Below, in pieces: positions 19,891 to 28,113 of a stretch of DNA of 64,000 bases. The position numbers were made by a program, and so were the translations under genes. A model generated the notes under the pieces. The model saw only the letters and a program-made list of their open reading frames with translations. It was not told the DNA's origin and did no database searches. The stretch comes from Pseudomonas parasichuanensis (lineage in GTDB: Bacteria; Pseudomonadota; Gammaproteobacteria; Pseudomonadales; Pseudomonadaceae): contig NZ_BQHO01000005.1 of NCBI RefSeq assembly GCF_021601385.1, positions 1 through 64,000 on the forward strand, written 5' to 3'. The stretch's first letter is position 1, and each line of letters opens with the position of its first letter.

Positions 19891-20481
19891 CTAGCGGTTT
19901 TCCAGGCTGGCAGCGCGTGCGTAAGGCAGAGCGGTTTCGGTGCCTTTGAGCGCGGATTCCTGGGCATGCTGACGCAGATAACCTGGCAGACGCTGATCCC
20001 AGCCGGCCTGATTCTGCAGCACACCGTTGGCCATCGGCCCGGTCGGTTGTTCGCTGCTTTCACTATAGCCTGCCAAAACGGCGGGGCCTTGTGCCTGAGG
20101 CATGCTCAGCCCCTGCTGGGCAGGCTGCTGGGAAGCCAGTTCGGCACCCGTTATCTCATCCTGGTTGTAGAAGCGCACACCTGCCAGCACGGCAACGGTC
20201 ACCGAGGCAGCCACGGCCAGGCGGCCAATGCTGCGCCACGGGCCTTGCTTGACCTTGGCAGGCACGGCCTCGTCAGCCAGCGCTGCGGAAACCGCCGAGG
20301 CGATATCCAGCTTGGGCAACAGCAGTTCCTTGTGCATCGCTGCACGAGCGACCTGGTAGCGCGACCAGGTGGCACGGGTTTCGGAATCGTCGACGGCATT
20401 GAGCACACGACGCAGTTCCAGTTCGTCCGCTTCGTTATCCATTACCGCGGACAGCGATTCCTGCAAAGCTTCACGACTCAT
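19891..20481 (-). CDS. mucA: Anti-sigma factor MucA
   Basis: Single-pass inner-membrane protein whose cytoplasmic N-terminus sequesters AlgU. 196 residues: N-terminal anti-sigma domain (REALQESLSAVMDNEADELELRRVL), membrane helix near 87-104 (LAVAASVTVAVLAGVRFY), then a periplasmic tail that MucB binds. The gene is full length, so no mucoid-type truncation is present. It starts 31 bases after algU. Confidence 0.95.
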   Translation of the reverse strand: MSREALQESLSAVMDNEADELELRRVLNAVDDSETRATWSRYQVARAAMHKELLLPKLDIASAVSAALADEAVPAKVKQGPWRSIGRLAVAASVTVAVLAGVRFYNQDEITGAELASQQPAQQGLSMPQAQGPAVLAGYSESSEQPTGPMANGVLQNQAGWDQRLPGYLRQHAQESALKGTETALPYARAASLENR

Positions 20482-20512
20482 GGCGGTTCCTCTCTTGGCT
20501 GTCGCCGCTGTC

Positions 20513-21094
20513 TCAGGTTTCCTGCAACAGCGGTTGCAGGGCTTTGTCTATGGCCTCCCGAGCGCGGAAAATCCGGGAGCGCACGGTACCCACCGGACAT
20601 TGCATGACACTGGCAATGTCCTCATAACTCAGACCATCGAACTCGCGCAGCGTCAACGCCGTGCGCAGGTCTTCCGGCAGTTGCTGGATGGTGCGATGGA
20701 CAGTGCCTTCGATTTCATCCCGCAACAACGCGCGCTCTGGGGACTCGAGATCCTTGAGACCATGATCGCCGTCGTAAAACTCCGCATCCTCGGAGCTCAC
20801 ATCGCTGTCTGGCGGCCGTCTTCCACGGGATACCAGATAGTTTTTCGCCGTGTTGATGGCGATGCGGTAGAGCCACGTGTAGAACGCGCTGTCACCGCGG
20901 AAATTCCCCAGCGCCCGGTACGCCTTGATGAAGGCTTCCTGCGCCACGTCCTGCGCTTCATGGGTGTCGTGTACGAAACGCACGATCAACCCGAGAATCT
21001 TGTGCTGATACTTCAGCACCAACAGATCGAACGCTCGCCTGTCACCGCGCTGCACGCGCTCGACAAGCTGCTGATCCTCTTCCTGGGTTAGCAT
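20513..21094 (-). CDS. algU: ECF sigma factor AlgU (RpoE/sigma-22)
   Basis: Envelope-stress sigma factor that in pseudomonads also drives alginate and osmotic-stress genes. 193 residues: region 2 (DLLVLKYQHKILGLIVRFVHDTHEAQDVAQEAF) and region 4 (LPEDLRTALTLREFDGLSYEDIASVMQCPVGTVRSRIFRAREAI). I use ATG at 21094 (MLTQEEDQQLV), with AGGAG 5 bases upstream; the in-frame GTG two codons earlier overlaps that ribosome site. First gene of algU-mucA-mucB-mucD, with AlgU-type promoters upstream. Confidence 0.97.
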   Translation of the reverse strand: MLTQEEDQQLVERVQRGDRRAFDLLVLKYQHKILGLIVRFVHDTHEAQDVAQEAFIKAYRALGNFRGDSAFYTWLYRIAINTAKNYLVSRGRRPPDSDVSSEDAEFYDGDHGLKDLESPERALLRDEIEGTVHRTIQQLPEDLRTALTLREFDGLSYEDIASVMQCPVGTVRSRIFRAREAIDKALQPLLQET

Positions 21095-21153
21095 GAACAC
21101 TCCTCAGTGAACTCGAAGGAGCGTTGCGACAAGCATCGTTCAGGCTTGCAACC

Positions 21154-21180
21154 ATAGACTCGGGCTTTACGCAAAAGTTC
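21154..21180 (-). promoter_or_regulatory. AlgU-type promoter of algU (proximal)
   Basis: On the minus strand GAACTT (complement of 21175-21180), a 16-base spacer and TCTAT (complement of 21154-21158) closely match the GAACTT-N16/17-TCTGA consensus of AlgU promoters, about 60 bases before the start codon. This fits positive autoregulation. Confidence 0.65.
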
Positions 21181-21348
21181 TCCCCTCCAAGCAAGTTTCC
21201 TGCGGCCCTTGGTCGGCTCGCACGAAAGGCGCAGCGCGGTCACGGCCGGCTGCGTCGATAATCTGGTTTCAGTACACAGGTGTCAGCCCAAGCAAAGGGC
21301 TGCCGCCCTGCGTCGCCGCGGCAAAATGTGGCGTGCGTACAGCCTTCT

Positions 21349-21376
21349 TAGGATTTCCCTGGCTAGAGGAAAGTTC
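21349..21376 (-). promoter_or_regulatory. Possible second AlgU-type promoter (distal)
   Basis: On the minus strand GAACTT (complement of 21371-21376) is followed after 17 bases by TCCTA (complement of 21349-21353). The -35 is perfect and the -10 weaker. The rest of the 437-base algU-nadB gap (21095-21531) must also hold the nadB promoter, which I could not identify with confidence. Confidence 0.4.
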
Positions 21377-21531
21377 CCAAAAAGATCGTCTTTGCCCCGC
21401 ATCCGCCATTGGAAATCCGGCCCCCGGGGCTGCTATAAAGGCATCCCGGCCCGGTTTCACGATAGTTTCACAATGCCATCTGCGCTTGACTATTGTGCCG
21501 TGCCCCCTTCGAAGATTACTAGTGTCCCGAC

Positions 21532-23148
21532 ATGAGCCAACAATTCCAACATGATGTCCTGGTGATCGGCAGTGGTGCGGCTGGCCTGAGCCTGGCACTG
21601 AACCTACCCGGCCACCTGCGCATCGCCGTACTCAGCAAGGGCGACCTGGCCAACGGCTCTACCTTCTGGGCCCAGGGCGGCGTGGCCGCCGTGCTCGACA
21701 ACACCGATACCGTGCAGTCGCATGTCGAGGACACCCTCAATGCCGGCGGCGGCCTGTGCCACGAGGACGCCGTGCGTTTCACTGTCGAGCACAGCCGCGA
21801 AGCGATCGAGTGGCTGATCGAACAGGGCGTGCCGTTCACCCGTGACGAACACTACAGCGTCGACGACGGTGGTTTCGAATTCCACCTCACCCGCGAAGGC
21901 GGCCACAGCCACCGGCGCATCATCCATGCCGCCGACGCCACCGGCGCGGCGATCTTCAAGACCTTGCTCGACCAGGCGCGCCAGCGGCCGAACATCGAGC
22001 TGCTGGAACAGCGCGTGGCGGTCGACCTGATTACCGAGCGCCGCCTGGGCCTGGGCGGCGACCGTTGCCTGGGCGCTTATGTACTGGACCGCAACACCGG
22101 CGAGGTCGATACCTTCGGCGCCCGCTTCACTGTGTTGGCCACAGGCGGCGCGGCCAAAGTCTACCTGTACACCAGCAACCCCGACGGCGCCTGTGGCGAC
22201 GGTATCGCCATGGCCTGGCGGGCGGGTTGCCGGGTGGCGAACCTGGAGTTCAATCAGTTCCACCCCACTTGCCTGTACCACCCGCAAGCCAAGAGCTTCC
22301 TGGTGACCGAGGCCCTGCGTGGCGAGGGCGCCCTGCTGCGCCTGCCCAATGGCGAGCGTTTCATGCCCCGCTTCGACCCGCGCGAAGAGCTGGCACCACG
22401 GGACATCGTTGCCCGGGCCATCGACCACGAGATGAAGCGCCTGGGCGTGGATTGCGTGTACCTGGACATCAGCCACAAGCCGGCCGAGTTCATCAAGAGC
22501 CACTTCCCCACCGTCTACGAGCGCTGCCTCACCTTCGGCATCGACATCACCCGCCAGCCGATCCCGGTGGTGCCGGCGGCCCATTACACCTGCGGTGGAG
22601 TAATGGTCGATGATCGCGGCCATACCGACGTGCCCGGCCTGTACGCCATCGGCGAAACCAGCTTCACCGGCCTGCATGGCGCCAATCGCATGGCCAGTAA
22701 CTCACTGCTCGAATGCTTCGTCTACGGCCGCGCCGCCGCCGCTGACATCGAAGCGCACCTTGATCAGGTAAACATGCCCCGCGCCCTGCCCTGCTGGGAC
22801 GCAAGCCAGGTCACCGACTCTGACGAGGACGTGATCATCGCGCACAACTGGGACGAACTGCGGCGCTTCATGTGGGACTACGTCGGCATCGTGCGCACCA
22901 GCAAACGCCTTCAGCGCGCCGAGCACCGTGTGCGCATGCTGCTGGACGAGATCGACGAGTTCTACAGCAACTACAAGGTCAGCCGCGACCTGATCGAGCT
23001 GCGCAACCTGGCTCAGGTCGCCGAGTTGATGATCCGTTCGGCGATGCAGCGCAAAGAGAGCCGCGGCCTGCACTACACCCTCGACTACCCGGGCATGTTG
23101 CCCGAGGCCCACGACACTATCCTGCAGCCACCCACCTTCGCCGGCTGA
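21532..23148 (+). CDS. nadB: L-aspartate oxidase
   Basis: FAD enzyme that oxidises L-aspartate to iminoaspartate, the first step of NAD biosynthesis with NadA. 538 residues: N-terminal dinucleotide fold [13 protein letters not shown] near residue 11, substrate-domain motifs [19 protein letters not shown] and [11 protein letters not shown], and the conserved HYTCGGV...[35 protein letters not shown] block. A C-terminal helical domain (from about 430) is complete. Its last 32 bases overlap the end of cptA on the other strand. Confidence 0.97.
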   Translation: MSQQFQHDVLVIGSGAAGLSLALNLPGHLRIAVLSKGDLANGSTFWAQGGVAAVLDNTDTVQSHVEDTLNAGGGLCHEDAVRFTVEHSREAIEWLIEQGVPFTRDEHYSVDDGGFEFHLTREGGHSHRRIIHAADATGAAIFKTLLDQARQRPNIELLEQRVAVDLITERRLGLGGDRCLGAYVLDRNTGEVDTFGARFTVLATGGAAKVYLYTSNPDGACGDGIAMAWRAGCRVANLEFNQFHPTCLYHPQAKSFLVTEALRGEGALLRLPNGERFMPRFDPREELAPRDIVARAIDHEMKRLGVDCVYLDISHKPAEFIKSHFPTVYERCLTFGIDITRQPIPVVPAAHYTCGGVMVDDRGHTDVPGLYAIGETSFTGLHGANRMASNSLLECFVYGRAAAADIEAHLDQVNMPRALPCWDASQVTDSDEDVIIAHNWDELRRFMWDYVGIVRTSKRLQRAEHRVRMLLDEIDEFYSNYKVSRDLIELRNLAQVAELMIRSAMQRKESRGLHYTLDYPGMLPEAHDTILQPPTFAG

Positions 23149-23569
23149 ACTTCAGCCGCACGCGCAAGCGCCGATGCGTTTCAGCGGCCAGTGCATCCCT
23201 CACGATGCACTGGCTCTCACTGAGCCAGCGGCCCTTGCGCACGAAGCGCAACACCACCAAACCCGGCTGGGCGATGCTGTCGCGGCACAACCGCACCGGC
23301 TGCCAGCCACGGGCACGGCTGTACAAGCGCCAGCCACGCGGGTCGCGGCGCAAGCCGGTGATCGCTTCGGGGTGGGTGAGCAGGATACGGCGGGGAATGG
23401 CCCAGCAGGCATGCACCAGGCAAACGACGAACAACAGGCCGCACAACCAGAATGGAAGCGCGGTGACGGCGAGTGTGACCAGCGCCAGCAGCTGACTGGT
23501 GAGGTAGGCCGTCAGCAGCAGGCGCGAGCCCTGCCAACGGCACTCGAAACGGTCACTTGGGCTGGACAC
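23117..23569 (-). CDS. cptA: CptA/YgfX-family small membrane protein
   Basis: A 150-residue protein with two adjacent membrane helices (about 20-60, [19 protein letters not shown]...[21 protein letters not shown]) and a basic soluble tail with W-rich beta strands, matching the YgfX/CptA family that accompanies SdhE (CptB). In enterobacteria this pair was first described as a toxin-antitoxin and later as a flavinylation-related unit; the role here is inferred from synteny. It overlaps sdhE by 17 bases, and its 3' end is antisense to the nadB terminus. Confidence 0.75.
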   Translation of the reverse strand: MSSPSDRFECRWQGSRLLLTAYLTSQLLALVTLAVTALPFWLCGLLFVVCLVHACWAIPRRILLTHPEAITGLRRDPRGWRLYSRARGWQPVRLCRDSIAQPGLVVLRFVRKGRWLSESQCIVRDALAAETHRRLRVRLKFSRRRWVAAG

Positions 23570-23807
23570 GGTCCAGGATGATACGGACCATGCGCTGCAG
23601 CTCCGGGTCTTCGGACTCGTTGCGTTCCATGAACCAGCCGAACATGTCCTGGTCTTCGCAGCTCAGCAGGCGCACGTAGAGTTCACGGTCGGCTTCGCTC
23701 AGGCTGGGGTAGACCTCCTGGGTGAAAGGTACCAGCAGCACGTCCAGTTCCAGCATGCCACGGCGGCTGTGCCAGAAAAGCCGGTTGAGTTCAGTTTGTT
23801 CGACCAT
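23553..23807 (-). CDS. sdhE: Succinate dehydrogenase assembly factor SdhE
   Basis: Small factor (84 residues) that promotes covalent FAD attachment to SdhA. The family signature [11 protein letters not shown] sits at residues 16-26, with downstream conserved L..LL..(E)D.D(M/L)..W near 49-58. ATG at 23807 is chosen for its GAGGAGGG ribosome site; the longer frame to 23879 has no family match. The sdhE-cptA order beside nadB and ygfZ is the common gammaproteobacterial arrangement. Confidence 0.92.
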   Translation of the reverse strand: MVEQTELNRLFWHSRRGMLELDVLLVPFTQEVYPSLSEADRELYVRLLSCEDQDMFGWFMERNESEDPELQRMVRIILDRVQPK

Positions 23808-23940
23808 GGGGCCCTCCTCGAATGGTCGGGCAGTATACCGTGCGGCGCACGAAGCGACACCGGGCGTTGGTCTAGTCACCTACCTATTTTGTTACTGGCG
23901 TTCTATGATGGCCGCCAGTCTCTAGCTACCGCGATGACCC

Positions 23941-24882
23941 ATGGCCGATTCCGCTTTTTTCTGTACGCTCGCCCACGAGGGCATCCTCGCTGTGCGCGGC
24001 TCCGACGCCGGCAAGTTCCTGCAAGGCCAACTGACCTGCAACATCAACTACCTCAGCGATGAGCACGCCGGCCTCGGCGCGCGCTGCATGGTCAAGGGCC
24101 GGATGCAGTCGAGCTTCCGTATCCTCCCGCAGGGCGATGGCTACTTGCTGGCGATGGCCAGCGAGCTGCTTGACGCGCAACTGGCCGACCTGAAGAAGTA
24201 CGCCGTATTCTCCAAGGCCAAACTGACCGACGAAAGCGCTGCCTGGGCACGCTTTGGCCTGCAGCACGGCGAAGCAGCGCTGCAGGCTCTGGGCCTGAGC
24301 GTGCCAGATGCCGCGGGTGCGACCGTACGGCATGACAGCCTGATTGCCGTTCGCGTCTCGGCTGGCCGGGTGGAATTGTGGGTGCCCGCCGAACAGGCCA
24401 ACGCCGCGCGCGACAAACTTGCCGCCGCACTGCCCGAAGGTTCGCTCAACGACTGGCTGCTGGGCCAGATCCGCGCCGGCATCGGCCAGGTGATGGGCCC
24501 GACCCGTGAGCTGTTCATCCCGCAGATGATCAACCTGCAGGCGGTCGATGGCGTGAGCTTCAAGAAAGGCTGCTATACCGGCCAGGAAATCGTCGCGCGC
24601 ATGCAGTACCTGGGCAAGCTCAAGCGCCGCCAGTACCGCCTGGCGCTTGACCAGGCCGATGTGCCCGCGCCTGGCGCCGAGATCTTCTCGCCCACCCACG
24701 GTTCATCGGTCGGTGAAGTGGTGATCGCCGCCAGCGCGGGCAACGGCGTCGAGCTGCTGGCCGTGCTCAGCGCCGACGCGGTGGCCGACGACAACCTGCA
24801 CCTGGATAGCCTCGAAGGCCCACGCCTGACGCTGCTCAACCTGCCTTACGAACTGGACCGCGACCGGGAAATCCAGCGCTGA
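23941..24882 (+). CDS. ygfZ: Folate-binding tRNA-modification/Fe-S repair protein YgfZ
   Basis: A 313-residue GcvT-like folate-binding protein that supports activity of certain Fe-S enzymes such as MiaB. The family signature KGCYTGQEIVARMQYLGKLKRR is at about residue 211-232 and contains the conserved reactive Cys. It lies divergently from sdhE, the usual neighbour. Confidence 0.93.
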   Translation: MADSAFFCTLAHEGILAVRGSDAGKFLQGQLTCNINYLSDEHAGLGARCMVKGRMQSSFRILPQGDGYLLAMASELLDAQLADLKKYAVFSKAKLTDESAAWARFGLQHGEAALQALGLSVPDAAGATVRHDSLIAVRVSAGRVELWVPAEQANAARDKLAAALPEGSLNDWLLGQIRAGIGQVMGPTRELFIPQMINLQAVDGVSFKKGCYTGQEIVARMQYLGKLKRRQYRLALDQADVPAPGAEIFSPTHGSSVGEVVIAASAGNGVELLAVLSADAVADDNLHLDSLEGPRLTLLNLPYELDRDREIQR

Positions 24883-24889
24883 CCAGCCC

Positions 24890-24910
24890 GCCCCGCCCGC
24901 GTGGCGGGGC
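24890..24910. terminator. GC hairpin after ygfZ
   Basis: GCCCCGC and GCGGGGC pair around a seven-base loop 8 bases after the ygfZ stop. There is no T tract, so it may be a processing or pausing structure rather than a terminator. Confidence 0.35.
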
Positions 24911-24937
24911 CGCATCACCTTTGCCGTAGAGAAGTCC

Positions 24938-25744
24938 ATGAACAAGCTGGCCGAGATGGTCCAAGCACAGTTGCTCACTGCCATCGACAACGACGACCTT
25001 GTCCTGCCGACACTTCCGGAAGTCGCCCTGAGCATCCGCGAAGCCGCCGAGGACAGCGAAATCAGCGTCTCGGCCCTGAGCAAGGTGATCGGCCGCGACG
25101 CCGCCCTGTCGGCGCGCCTGATCAAGGTGGTCAACAGCCCGCTGCTGCGCGCAGCGGTTGAAGTCACCGACCTGCACACCGCCATCACCCGCCTGGGCAT
25201 CAACTACAGCTGCAACCTGGCCATTGGCCTGGTGATCGAGCAGATCTTCCACGCCCGCGCCCCGGCGGTCGAGCAGAAGCTGCGCGACATCTGGGCCAAC
25301 AGCCTTGAAGTCGCCGGCATCAGCTATGAGCTGTGCCGCCGCTATACCCAGCTCAAGCCCGACCAGGCTGCCCTTGGTGGCCTGGTCCACCAGATCGGCG
25401 CACTGCCGGTGCTGATCTATGCCCAGGAGCACAACGAACTGCTCTCGGACCCGGTGTGCCTGCACTACGTGATCGAACAGATCCAGCCAGCGTTGGGTGA
25501 CAAGATCCTCAGCGCCTGGGAATTCCCCGAGCAGTTGGTCAAGCTGCCCGGGCAGGTTCAGGACCTGGACCGGCGTACCGACCGGGTCGACTACATCGAT
25601 GTGGTGCAGGTCGCGCGTTGCATCAGCCAGCGCGGACGCAGCCGGCCACTGGCGGCGTTGCCCGCCTACCGGCACCTGGGGTTGCCCTATGGGACCGAGT
25701 TGAATGTCGAGGAACTGCTGGAAGCGCGGAACATGTTGCGCTGA
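24938..25744 (+). CDS. HDOD-domain signalling protein
   Basis: A 268-residue, single-domain HDOD protein (related to HD hydrolases but normally without the metal-binding HD pair). It has the typical opening LPTLPEVALSIREAAEDSEISVSALSKVIGRDAALSARLIKVVNSP near residues 24-70 and L.TAITRLGI shortly after. Such proteins act in signalling and motility or cyclic-nucleotide networks without known enzymatic activity. It has no fused receiver or GGDEF/EAL domain. The genomic context (after ygfZ) gives no pathway. Confidence 0.85.
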   Translation: MNKLAEMVQAQLLTAIDNDDLVLPTLPEVALSIREAAEDSEISVSALSKVIGRDAALSARLIKVVNSPLLRAAVEVTDLHTAITRLGINYSCNLAIGLVIEQIFHARAPAVEQKLRDIWANSLEVAGISYELCRRYTQLKPDQAALGGLVHQIGALPVLIYAQEHNELLSDPVCLHYVIEQIQPALGDKILSAWEFPEQLVKLPGQVQDLDRRTDRVDYIDVVQVARCISQRGRSRPLAALPAYRHLGLPYGTELNVEELLEARNMLR

Positions 25745-25772
25745 AGCACAATCGCTCAGTTACCTGACCTAG

Positions 25773-25841
25773 CCAATCGCTGGCAAGCCAGCTCCCACAC
25801 GTTTAATCGAACCCTGTGGGAGCTGGCTTGCCAGCGATTGG
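25773..25841. repeat. REP pair (variant GTGGGAGCTGGCTTGCCAGC)
   Basis: Two inverted units at 25773-25800 and 25816-25841 between the convergent HDOD gene and tctE. The 26-base arms form a long near-perfect hairpin that could act as a two-way transcription block. Confidence 0.85.
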
Positions 25842-25869
25842 CCAGCGCGGACAACACAAATGCCAGGCA

Positions 25870-27249
25870 TTAATCGGCGATAAAGCTCACCCGCACCTTC
25901 AACCCGCCCCGCTCGCCATCATGCAGGCTGATCTGCGCCAGGTGCGCCCGGCAGATCTCGCCGACGATGGCCAGGCCCAGCCCGCTGCCCTGCGCGCTGC
26001 GCCGGTAGAAACGCTCGAACACCCGCTCGCGCTCCGCCTCGGGAATCCCCGGCCCATCGTCCTCGACCTCCAGCACCGCCGGCGCCAGCACCCGCAGCAC
26101 CACGTCGCCACCTTTCGGTGTATGGGCCAAAGCGTTATCCACCAGGTTGCTGAGCAACTCGTTGAGCAACGTCGGCTCGCCCCTGAGCCATACCGGTGCC
26201 TCGGCCTCAAGCGCCAGCGATACACCTCGGGCATGGGCCAGGGGGGCCATGGCCATGCCCAATTCGCGGGCCAGCTGGCTCAAGTCCAGGCGCTGGGCGC
26301 CACCTTCGGCGATGGCTCGCGCACCGTTTTCCACCCGTGCCAGCGACAGCAACTGGTTGGCCAGGTGGGTCAGTCGGTCAGTGCCCTGGGCGGCGGCGTC
26401 CAGGGTCTGGCGCCACTCTTCGGGGTCCTTCGAGCGCAAGCCCAACTCGACCCGCGCCTTGAGCGCCGCCAGCGGCGTACGCAGCTCGTGCGCAGCATCG
26501 GCGATGAACTGCGCCTGGCGCTCGAACTGTCCGCGTAAACGCTCGGTGAAGTGGTTGAGCGCCCGCACCAGCGGCCCAAGCTCGCGCTGCACCTGCACCA
26601 CCGGCAAAGCCCGCAGGTCGTCCGGCTGACGCTCTTCCACCGCGCCACGCAGGCGCTCCAGCGGACGCAGTGCGGCGCTGACCGCGAACCACACCAGCAC
26701 CAATGCGCCCAGCGCCAGCATGCCCAGGCGCAGCAGGGTGTCGGCCATCAGGCCACGGGCCATGCGTACCCGTGCCTCTTCGGTTTCGGCCACGCGGATT
26801 TCGGCCATGCCATTCATGTTCGGTTCGCTGACCGCCTTGAGCAGGCTGACCACCCGCACGTCCTGCCCCTGGTAAGTGGCGTCGTAGAAACGGGCAAGGG
26901 CCGGGTAGTCGTCGGTGCGCGGCGTGCCCGGCGGCGGTGGCGGCAGGTTTTCATAGCCCGAGATCAGCTTCTGGTGGATGTCCAGGACCTGGTAGTAGAT
27001 ACGCCCGGCGCTGTCGTAGGCGAAGGTATCGAGGGCCACGTAGGGCACATCGGCGCTGAGCGTGCCGTCGCGTTGCGAAAGCCCGGCGGCGATGGTGCGC
27101 GCCGAAGCCAGCAGGGTGCGGTCATAGGCGGTATCGGCGGCCTCACGGCCATTCCAGTAGGCACTCAGGCCGCTGGCCAGCATCAGCACCACCAGCAACA
27201 AGGCCAGGTTGCCCAGCAAGCGCCCGCGCAGGCTGCCGTTGTCACGCAT
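25870..27249 (-). CDS. tctE: Sensor histidine kinase TctE (tricarboxylate sensing)
   Basis: A 459-residue kinase with an N-terminal membrane helix (LLGNLALLLVVLMLASGLSAYW), a periplasmic 2CSK-type sensing domain, a second helix near 165-190, a HAMP region, HisKA with His in ADAAHELRTPLAAL near 250, and an ATPase domain (LLSNLVDNALAHTP, DDGPGIPEAER, GSGLGLAIV). ATG at 27249 overlaps the tctD stop by 8 bases; the longer frame reads back through tctD and is rejected. Divergent orientation to the porin-tctCBA genes supports citrate/tricarboxylate control. Confidence 0.92.
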   Translation of the reverse strand: MRDNGSLRGRLLGNLALLLVVLMLASGLSAYWNGREAADTAYDRTLLASARTIAAGLSQRDGTLSADVPYVALDTFAYDSAGRIYYQVLDIHQKLISGYENLPPPPPGTPRTDDYPALARFYDATYQGQDVRVVSLLKAVSEPNMNGMAEIRVAETEEARVRMARGLMADTLLRLGMLALGALVLVWFAVSAALRPLERLRGAVEERQPDDLRALPVVQVQRELGPLVRALNHFTERLRGQFERQAQFIADAAHELRTPLAALKARVELGLRSKDPEEWRQTLDAAAQGTDRLTHLANQLLSLARVENGARAIAEGGAQRLDLSQLARELGMAMAPLAHARGVSLALEAEAPVWLRGEPTLLNELLSNLVDNALAHTPKGGDVVLRVLAPAVLEVEDDGPGIPEAERERVFERFYRRSAQGSGLGLAIVGEICRAHLAQISLHDGERGGLKVRVSFIAD

Positions 27250-27913
27250 CGCGGTGCTCGAGCAGGTAGCCCAGGCCACGGAAAGTGACGATGGCGACCG
27301 GGTGGCCATCGAGCTTCTTGCGCAGGCGATGAATGTAGATTTCGATGGCGTCGGGGCTGGCCTCTTCGTCCAGGCCGAATACCTGGGCCGCCAGCTGTTC
27401 CTTGCTCATCACCCGCCCCGGCCGGGCGATCAAGGCCTCCAGCACACTCTGTTCGCGCTGGGTGAGCGTCAGCGCTTCGCTGCCCAGGGAAAACCGCCGG
27501 GTATCGAGGTCGTAGACCAGTGGGCCACAACGCTGCTGGCGCTCACCGCCCAGTACGCTGCGGCGCAGCAACGCCTTGACCCGCGCCTCAAGCTCAGTCA
27601 GCTCGAAAGGCTTGGCCAGGTAATCGTCGGCGCCCAGGTTCAGGCCATGGACCCGATCCTTCACATCGCTGCGCGCGGTGAGCATCAGCACCGGCACGGT
27701 CTTGCCGCGCCCGCGCAGGCGCGCCAGCACCTCGAAGCCGTCCATGCGCGGCAGGCCGACATCGAGCACCGCCACGGCGTAGTCCTCGCTGGCCAACGCC
27801 AGGTCGGCGGCCACGCCGTCGTGCAGCACATCCACGGTCAGCCCCTGGCTCTTGAGGGCCTGGGCCACGCTTTCGGCCAGTTGCAGGTGGTCTTCGACCA
27901 GCAGCACACGCAT
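27242..27913 (-). CDS. tctD: OmpR-family response regulator TctD
   Basis: A 223-residue regulator with receiver acidic residues E-D at 7-8, phospho-Asp in VAVLDVGLPRMDGFEVL near 51, Lys in YLAKPFEL near 101, and a winged-helix output domain ending FRGLGYLLE. It is transcribed divergently from opdH-tctCBA; a triple GAAAGGTT repeat in the shared 200-base gap is a likely binding site. It is expected to activate tricarboxylate uptake when TctE senses substrate. Confidence 0.92.
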   Translation of the reverse strand: MRVLLVEDHLQLAESVAQALKSQGLTVDVLHDGVAADLALASEDYAVAVLDVGLPRMDGFEVLARLRGRGKTVPVLMLTARSDVKDRVHGLNLGADDYLAKPFELTELEARVKALLRRSVLGGERQQRCGPLVYDLDTRRFSLGSEALTLTQREQSVLEALIARPGRVMSKEQLAAQVFGLDEEASPDAIEIYIHRLRKKLDGHPVAIVTFRGLGYLLEHRDA

Positions 27914-27989
27914 CGGATTCTCCCAGCCCGGGCAGGGCTTTTTGCGCGGAGTGTACCGCCGTCATCGGGCCTGTGAAGCCCTGGCAGCA

Positions 27990-28021
27990 AACCTTTCACG
28001 CTGAAAGGTTAGCGAAAGGTT
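27990..28021. promoter_or_regulatory. Candidate TctD operator: AACCTTTC-N5-GAAAGGTT-N3-GAAAGGTT
   Basis: A perfect inverted repeat (27990-27997 and 28003-28010) followed three bases later by a second direct copy of GAAAGGTT (28014-28021). The two direct copies are spaced 11 bases apart, one helical turn, which is typical of OmpR-family dimer sites. It lies between tctD and the porin gene. Confidence 0.6.
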
Positions 28022-28113
28022 GATTGCCTAGCATCGCACCACGGTCGCCCCGCGCGCCGCCAAAAGCACCAGCAAGGTGCAATTTATAAGAACAATAATT
28101 GGAGTCACCGACG

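Noticed and set aside
21209-21598. Short open frames in the algU-nadB gap
   Set aside because: No ribosome sites or motifs, and they overlap the probable promoters; treated as non-coding.
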